Positions 59,342 through 64,000 of a stretch of 64,000 nucleotides of DNA are shown here, in pieces. The position numbers and the translations under genes are program-made. Positions within the stretch are counted from its first letter, which is position 1; each line of letters starts with the position of its first letter. Source of the stretch: Thermus sp. 2.9 (GTDB taxonomy: Bacteria; Deinococcota; Deinococci; Deinococcales; Thermaceae); the NCBI RefSeq assembly GCF_000794385.1, contig NZ_JTJB01000031.1, positions 36,009 to 100,008 of the forward strand, read 5' to 3'. The notes under the pieces were generated by a model that ran no database searches, was not told the origin of the DNA, and was given only the letters and a program-made list of their open reading frames with translations.

Positions 59342-60328
59342 ATGAAGCGGCTACTTCCCTTAGCCCTTCTCCTTTCCGCCTGCGCCCCCCTTCTTTTGGG
59401 GGTGGACCCCGGGCGGCTTCCCGACCCCGGGGACTGGGACCCCAAGCCCGCTCCCTTGGAGTGGTGGTACGCCTCGGGCTTCGCCGGGCCCTACGCCTTC
59501 CACTTCGCCTTCTTCAAGGCTTACCCCCCGCCTGCCTACCGCATCCTGGGCCTTCCGGGAAGCCTCTTCGGCCCCTTCCACGCCGCCCACCTGGCCCTCA
59601 CGGACCTGCGCACGGGGGAAAGGCGGTTTCTGGAGGTGGCGGACCAGGACCTCCTGGCCCCCCGGGGCCGGGCGGAGCCGGGGCCGCGGCTTTGGGTGGG
59701 GGACTGGCGCTTTGGGCGGGAGGGGGAAGGCTTTGCCCTCCAGGCGGGTCCCTTGGCCCTTTTCCTCCTCCCGGAAAAACCCCCCGTGGTCCACCCCCCG
59801 GGCTACTCGGGCACGGAGGCGACGGGGCGGATGTACTACCAGTCCTACACCCGGGCCCGGGCCTGGGGGAGGGTCTTGGGGGAGGAGGTGATTGGGGAAG
59901 CCTGGCTGGACCACCAGTGGGGGGAGCAGTTTGCCGGCCTCGAGGCCACCTGGGACTGGTTCGGCCTCCACCTTTCCGACGGCTCCGAGCTCATGGCCTA
60001 CCAGGTGAAGGACGCCCAGGGCCGGGTGGTCCAGGTTCTGGGAAGCCGGGTGGATCCCTTGGGGCGGGTGGACGCGCTGGACCTGGCCTTCGTGCCCCTG
60101 GAGGCCTGGAAAAGCCCCTCGGGCCGGGTCTACACCCTTTCTTGGCGCCTCGAGGGCGCGGATTTGGACCTCACCCTGCGCCCCCTCTTCCGGGATGGGG
60201 AGATCCTCTCCCGCACCACCCGGGTGGCCTACTGGGAAGGGCCCGTGGCGGGGGAGGGGAGGCTGAAGGGCTACCCCGTGCGGGCCCGGGGGATGGGGGA
60301 GTTTGTGGCGGGGACCTTCCGCCCTTAA
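59342..60328 (+). CDS. CrtC/AttH-like lipoprotein
   Basis: A 328-residue protein with a lipoprotein signal: LLLSAC supplies the lipobox, with Cys at the cleavage site. The mature part has EWWYASGFAGPYAFHFAFF and LDHQWGEQFAG, as in the lipocalin-like CrtC/AttH family (hydratases and putative hydrolases). Substrate unknown; a carotenoid or lipid is possible. AAGGGGAGG precedes the ATG at 59342. An upstream ATG (59309) exists, but the signal peptide argues for 59342. Confidence 0.75.
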   Translation: MKRLLPLALLLSACAPLLLGVDPGRLPDPGDWDPKPAPLEWWYASGFAGPYAFHFAFFKAYPPPAYRILGLPGSLFGPFHAAHLALTDLRTGERRFLEVADQDLLAPRGRAEPGPRLWVGDWRFGREGEGFALQAGPLALFLLPEKPPVVHPPGYSGTEATGRMYYQSYTRARAWGRVLGEEVIGEAWLDHQWGEQFAGLEATWDWFGLHLSDGSELMAYQVKDAQGRVVQVLGSRVDPLGRVDALDLAFVPLEAWKSPSGRVYTLSWRLEGADLDLTLRPLFRDGEILSRTTRVAYWEGPVAGEGRLKGYPVRARGMGEFVAGTFRP

Positions 60329-60364
60329 ATGCGCCTGCTATACTAAAGGAGGTTTAGTGCCTGG

Positions 60365-61027
60365 GTGATATTTATGGGTTTACGCGTGCTCGGCGTCAAC
60401 GCATCGGCACGGACGGACGGGTTTACGGCGGAGCTTCTGGACGAGGTTTTGGAGGCGGCCAGGCGCAAGGGAGCCACCACGGAGCGCCTGGATTTGGTGA
60501 AGCACCCTTTCCCCTTGTGCGTGGGGAACTACTCCCAAGACCCTTCCTCCTGCGGCCCCGAAACCTGCGTGCAGGGGCCTTGGGACGGGTTTGGCAAGGT
60601 GGCGGAGCGGATCCTGAACGCCGACGCCGTGGTCTTCGCCACCCCCGTGTACTGGTTTAGCGTTTCCGCCCGGATGAAGGCCCTCCTGGAGCGGATGACC
60701 TCCATGGAGAACCAGGGGCTTTTGAACCTGGGCAAGCCCATGGCCCTTTTGGCCGTGGCCGAGGAGGAGGGGGCGAGCCAGGCCTTGAGCCAGATGCTCC
60801 TGCCCCTTGCCTACATGGGCTTCGTCCTCGCCCCCTTGGGGCTGGTCTACGCCCACCGGCGGGGGATTACCTCCTTCAAGGAAAACCCCGAGCTGGTGGA
60901 GGACGCCCGCATCGCCGGGGAGAACCTGGTCCTCATGACCGAAAGGCTCCGGGGAGCCCCCTTCCAAGAACCCCTTCCCAGCTACGTCTACCGGGTTCCC
61001 CGCCTTCCGGGGGTGGCGGCGGACTAG
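60365..61027 (+). CDS. NADPH-dependent FMN reductase family protein
   Basis: A flavodoxin-fold protein of 220 residues. LRVLGVNASARTDGFTAELL binds FMN phosphate and ATPVYWFSVSARMKALLERM is the second family signature. Three cysteines (PLCVGNY, SSCGPETCVQG) resemble iron-sulfur flavoprotein relatives, but the spacing is incomplete. AAAGGAGG lies 12 bases before the GTG at 60365, rather far; ATG 60374 is an alternative. TATACT at 60339-60344 is a likely -10. It overlaps tsaB convergently by 4 bases. Confidence 0.82.
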   Translation: MIFMGLRVLGVNASARTDGFTAELLDEVLEAARRKGATTERLDLVKHPFPLCVGNYSQDPSSCGPETCVQGPWDGFGKVAERILNADAVVFATPVYWFSVSARMKALLERMTSMENQGLLNLGKPMALLAVAEEEGASQALSQMLLPLAYMGFVLAPLGLVYAHRRGITSFKENPELVEDARIAGENLVLMTERLRGAPFQEPLPSYVYRVPRLPGVAAD

Positions 61028-61572
61028 AGGTAGAGGGGCTCCACCCCTTCTTGGGCGAAGGGTTTTAGGGCGTAAAGGGCCCAGGGGTCCGGGGGCGGGT
61101 CCAGGAGGAGGCCCGTTTGGGGAAGCTCCTCCGCCTTGAGCTTCCGGGGGGGGCTCAGCACCAGGGGCTTTCCTTCCCGCTTGGCGTAGGTGGCCCCGTA
61201 GTAGAGGCGGTTCCGGGCGGTGAAGAGGGGGGTGAGGGGCGGCCCGCCCTCCGCCAAGAAGGGCCAGCAGGCGGCGAGGAGGGAGCTCACCCCATGGACC
61301 CTGGCCCCCTGGGCCAGGGCCACCCCGAGCCCCGCCGCCAAGGCGATGCGAAGGCCCGTGTAGGAGCCCGGGCCCGTGCCCAGGACCAAGGCCCCGATCT
61401 CCTCCCGCCTGGCCCCCACCTCGGCCAGGACCTCGTCCAGGAGGGTAAAGAGCACCTCCTCGTGCCGCCTTCCCAGGCGCACCACCCGGCCCACTCCCTC
61501 TTCGCCCCGGAAGAGGCCCAGGGCCAAATAGGGGGTGGCGGTGTCCAGGGTCAGGGTCCACACGCCTTCCAT
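61024..61572 (-). CDS. tsaB: tRNA threonylcarbamoyladenosine protein TsaB
   Basis: A 182-residue ASKHA-fold protein: TLDTATPYLALGLF at the start and GTGPGSYTGLRIALA mid-chain are the TsaB signatures. It works with TsaD and TsaE to make the t6A modification of tRNAs that read ANN codons. The ATG at 61572 is chosen because the signature begins there; an unbroken upstream frame to 62514 has no resemblance to anything. Confidence 0.9.
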   Translation of the reverse strand: MEGVWTLTLDTATPYLALGLFRGEEGVGRVVRLGRRHEEVLFTLLDEVLAEVGARREEIGALVLGTGPGSYTGLRIALAAGLGVALAQGARVHGVSSLLAACWPFLAEGGPPLTPLFTARNRLYYGATYAKREGKPLVLSPPRKLKAEELPQTGLLLDPPPDPWALYALKPFAQEGVEPLYL

Positions 61573-61584
61573 CCTAAGGGGGTT

Positions 61585-61592
61585 GGTATACT
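61585..61592. promoter_or_regulatory. Shared -10 region for tsaB and the permease operon
   Basis: GGTATACT reads TATACT (61587-61592) on the plus strand and TATACC (61590-61585) on the minus. The permease ATG lies 10 bases and the tsaB ATG 12 bases downstream on their strands. Confidence 0.45.
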
Positions 61593-61602
61593 CCGGCACG
61601 GG

Positions 61603-62796
61603 ATGCGGGGGTACCCGTTGCACCTCCTCCTTTCCTTGGGGGTCCTTTTGGCCTTGGCGGTGCTGGCGGAAAGGCTCCGCTTCGCCCCCGGCTTTTTGGT
61701 TCCCCTGGGCCTTCTCGCCTACGGCGCCTTGGCCCTCCATGGCCTCCGCTATGGCCTGCGCCACGCCCTTTTGCTTTTGGGGCTTCTCGCCCCTTGGTTT
61801 CCCTGGGCGCCCGTCCTCGCTCCCCTCGCCTTCGCCCTCCTCTTCGGCCGGCGCATGGGGGAGAAGGAGCAGGCGGCCTTTTACGGCTGGGCCCTGGTCT
61901 GGCCCGCCTTGGCGCTTCTTCTGGTCTGGCAGGTCTTTCCCACCTTTTATGCCTTTTACCTGAGCCTCTTTGAGAAGGTGAACTTCCTGCGCCCGGCGGC
62001 CTTCTCCGGGCTTGAGAACTACCACATCCTCCTCAAGGACCCCCTTTTCTGGCGGGCCTTGGGCAACACCTTCTGGTACGTGGTCTTCACCGTGCCCACG
62101 GGGCTTCTTCTGGCCACGGCCATCGCCATCCTCCTGAACACGGGGGTGGCCTTCCAGGGGTTTTACCGCACCCTCTTCTTCCTGCCCTACATCACCGCCC
62201 TCACCGCGGCGGCGGCGGTGTGGCGCTGGATCTACCACCCGGAGTTCGGCTTCCTGAACTGGCTCCTGGGCACCCCGGGCCTGGACTGGCTCAACACTCC
62301 CACCGGGGTCTTCGCCCTTCTCCTGAGACCCTTGGGCCTCGAGCCCCAGGGCTTTTGGGCCGGGCCGAGCCTGGCCTTCGTGGCAGTGATGGCCATGAGC
62401 GTCTGGCACTTCCTGGGGTACCAGGTGGTGATCCTCCTGGCGGGGCTCCAGGCCATCCCCAAGGAGTACTACGAGGCGGCGGAGCTGGACGGGGCCAACT
62501 TTTTCCAAAAGCACCGCCTCATCACCTGGCCCCTCCTTTCCCCCACCACCTTTTTCCTGTTCACCCTGGGGGTGATCGGGGCCTTCCAGGTCTTCACCCA
62601 GGTTTACGTCCTGACCCCCACGGGGGGGGTGCTGCAGGACACCCTGACCCTGGCCTTCTACCTCTACAACAAGGGCTTCCGCGACTCGGATTTCTCCTAC
62701 GCCAGCGCCATCGCCATGGTGACCTTCCTCCTCATCCTGGTCCTCACCCTGGTGCAGCGGCGGGTTCTGGAGCGGCGGGTGAACTATGAGATTTAG
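61603..62796 (+). CDS. Sugar-type ABC transporter permease (MalF-like)
   Basis: A 397-residue membrane protein. The first 100 residues hold three or more extra hydrophobic segments, as in MalF-like permeases. The core has the EAA loop EYYEAAELDGANFFQKHRLI followed by TWPLL. It overlaps the second permease by 11 bases. No binding protein or ATPase gene lies in the window, so the substrate is unknown; maltose, trehalose or another sugar is likely from the family. Confidence 0.87.
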   Translation: MRGYPLHLLLSLGVLLALAVLAERLRFAPGFLVPLGLLAYGALALHGLRYGLRHALLLLGLLAPWFPWAPVLAPLAFALLFGRRMGEKEQAAFYGWALVWPALALLLVWQVFPTFYAFYLSLFEKVNFLRPAAFSGLENYHILLKDPLFWRALGNTFWYVVFTVPTGLLLATAIAILLNTGVAFQGFYRTLFFLPYITALTAAAAVWRWIYHPEFGFLNWLLGTPGLDWLNTPTGVFALLLRPLGLEPQGFWAGPSLAFVAVMAMSVWHFLGYQVVILLAGLQAIPKEYYEAAELDGANFFQKHRLITWPLLSPTTFFLFTLGVIGAFQVFTQVYVLTPTGGVLQDTLTLAFYLYNKGFRDSDFSYASAIAMVTFLLILVLTLVQRRVLERRVNYEI

Positions 62797-63979
62797 GGCC
62801 TTTTCCCTCCTGGTCCACCTCCTTCTCCTCGGCCTGGGGGTGGTGATGGCCTTCCCCTTTTACTGGATGCTGGCCACGAGCCTCAAAAGCCCCCAGGAGG
62901 CCCTGCAGGCCAAGCCCATCTGGGTGCCGGAGCGGATGAAGCCAAGGAACTGGGTGAAGGCGGCGAAGCTCGGGGATAGCCCCTTCTGGGGGGGATTGGG
63001 CCCGGGGCGGAGCGTGGAGCTCGCCTTTCCCGGGGAAGAGGGGAAGCCCCCCAGGGCCTTCGTGCCCCGAACCCCCGGGGCCTTTTTTGACCCGGTGGCG
63101 GACGGCACCCGGGTGGAGGTGGCCTACCGGGAAGGGGCCTGGCGGGTCCGGCTCACCAACGCCACGGATAAAGCCTTCCGGGTTCTCCCCTTGGTGGTCC
63201 TCTGGCCCAAGGAGGCGTCCCTGGCCCCGCCATTGCCCCCGGACGCCCTCCGCTCCCAAGGGGAGATGTGGCGCCTGGAGTGGGTGAACGCGGTGCCCGG
63301 GGCCTTGGGGTACGTGTTCCACAACTACCTCGAGGCCTGGCGGGCCGCCCCTTGGGGCCGCTACTTCTTCAATAGCTTCTTCACCGCCTTCACCCAGGTG
63401 GCGGTGGGTCTCTTCCTGGCGGCCCTGGCCGCCTTCGCCCTGGCCCGGGTGCCCTTTCCCGGCAAGGAGGGGGTGTTCGTCCTCATCCTGGCCACCCTGA
63501 TGGTGCCCGGGGAGGTCCTCCTCATCCCCAACTACGTCCTTCTGGCCCGGCTGGGCTGGCTGGACACCTACTACGCCCTCATCGTGCCCTGGCTGGCCTC
63601 CGTCTTCGGCATCTTCCTCCTGCGGCAGTTCTACCTCTCCCTGCCCCAAGACCTCTTTGACGCCGCCCGGATTGACGGGGCCGGGTACCTGACCCAGCTT
63701 TTCCGCATCGCCTTGCCCCTTTCCCTGCCGGGCCTGGTGTCCTACGGCATCTTCACCTTCCTGGGGGCCTACAACGCCCTCCTTTGGCCCCTCATCGTCA
63801 CCCAAAGCCCCGAGATGCGCACGGTGCAGCTGGGCCTCCAGGCCTTCGTTTCCGAGGCGGGCTCGGACTACGGGGCCCTGATGGCCGCCAGCACCTTCGT
63901 GATCCTCCCCATCGTCCTGGGCTACTTCGTGGCCCAAAGGCAGTTCATCCAGGGCATCGCCCGCTCGGGGCTCAAGTAG
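62786..63979 (+). CDS. Sugar-type ABC transporter permease (MalG-like) with a large extra domain
   Basis: A 397-residue permease. TM1 (residues 8-30) and the core from about 180 onward, with EAA loop DLFDAARIDGAGYLTQLFRI, are standard MalG. Between them, residues about 57-178 form an extra soluble, beta-rich domain of around 120 residues that most MalG proteins (about 280 residues) lack. It should face the periplasm and may contact the binding protein. The gene ends 21 bases before the window edge. Confidence 0.87.
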   Translation: MRFRAFSLLVHLLLLGLGVVMAFPFYWMLATSLKSPQEALQAKPIWVPERMKPRNWVKAAKLGDSPFWGGLGPGRSVELAFPGEEGKPPRAFVPRTPGAFFDPVADGTRVEVAYREGAWRVRLTNATDKAFRVLPLVVLWPKEASLAPPLPPDALRSQGEMWRLEWVNAVPGALGYVFHNYLEAWRAAPWGRYFFNSFFTAFTQVAVGLFLAALAAFALARVPFPGKEGVFVLILATLMVPGEVLLIPNYVLLARLGWLDTYYALIVPWLASVFGIFLLRQFYLSLPQDLFDAARIDGAGYLTQLFRIALPLSLPGLVSYGIFTFLGAYNALLWPLIVTQSPEMRTVQLGLQAFVSEAGSDYGALMAASTFVILPIVLGYFVAQRQFIQGIARSGLK

Positions 63980-64000
63980 CTGACCCTGTTCTGGCGCCAG

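Noticed and set aside
61573..62514. N-terminal extension of tsaB by more than 300 residues
   Set aside because: It is antisense to the permease core; TsaB proteins begin at the TLDTAT motif.

Overview
The window reads as chromosomal DNA of a Thermus species (Deinococcota). The DNA is very GC-rich. It encodes markers I associate with the genus: the tiny ribosomal protein bTHX directly after rpsT, cytochrome c-552, the short 422-residue non-discriminating aspartyl-tRNA synthetase, rpoBC separated from rplJL, and many genes whose start codon lies 6-8 bases after a -10 hexamer (leaderless transcription). Protein sequences resemble T. thermophilus as I remember it but differ at many positions, so another Thermus species is likely. 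Most genes are packed into operons with ATGA or TGATG overlaps. No gene-free stretch exceeds 300 bases; the longest is about 245 bases upstream of the sox operon.

Layout. 1-965 is an unknown gene running off the left edge. 982-6593 is a signalling cluster: PP2C phosphatase, membrane Ser/Thr kinase with a C-terminal propeller, OmpR-type regulator, histidine kinase and two exported proteins. 6609-11393 is addB-addA, for double-strand break end processing. 11419-17228 holds rplM-rpsI, pyrG, a DUF815 ATPase, tRNA-Lys, thiamine pyrophosphokinase with an ABC ATPase, and cytochrome c-552. 17475-27693 is a full Sox thiosulfate-oxidation cluster (soxW, Y, Z, A, X, B, a second X and A, rhodanese, a DUF302 protein, soxF, C, D). 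27703-35355 is the cytochrome c maturation system (ccdA, ccmA-I) ending with a Rieske protein. 35377-41896 holds tyrS, rpsT, thx, thrB, nnr, a sirtuin and small genes. 41893-44535 is thiB-thiP behind a TPP riboswitch. 44533-54320 holds a hydrolase, an aldolase and rpoB-rpoC. 54330-57218 contains two copies of one insertion sequence around aspS. 57205-63979 holds a PLD-fold protein, tatD, a lipoprotein, an FMN reductase, tsaB and two sugar-type ABC permeases.

How the genes fit together. The Sox proteins oxidise thiosulfate or sulfide in the periplasm and need several c-type cytochromes; the adjacent Ccm operon attaches their hemes, and c-552 can carry electrons to a terminal oxidase. The thiamine parts lie in two loci (ThiQ-like ATPase with the kinase; ThiB-ThiP with the riboswitch) and probably form one uptake system.

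Reading quality. Several genes, including the essential rpoC, rplM and rpsT, are broken by one-base gains or losses, mostly GG or CC reduced to a single base. I treat most of these as sequence errors and annotate the genes full length. The frameshift in the insertion sequence is different: it is the same C7 run in both copies and looks like real recoding.

Most interesting: a TPP riboswitch with a duplicated P1 strand and an anti-ribosome-binding-site hairpin; two diverged SoxAX pairs around soxB; an insertion sequence with conserved slippery C7 whose two copies each end 8-9 bp upstream of a -35 box, one copy being a deleted, MITE-like form that replaced the 3' end of a gene; and a palindromic -10 shared by two divergent leaderless genes.
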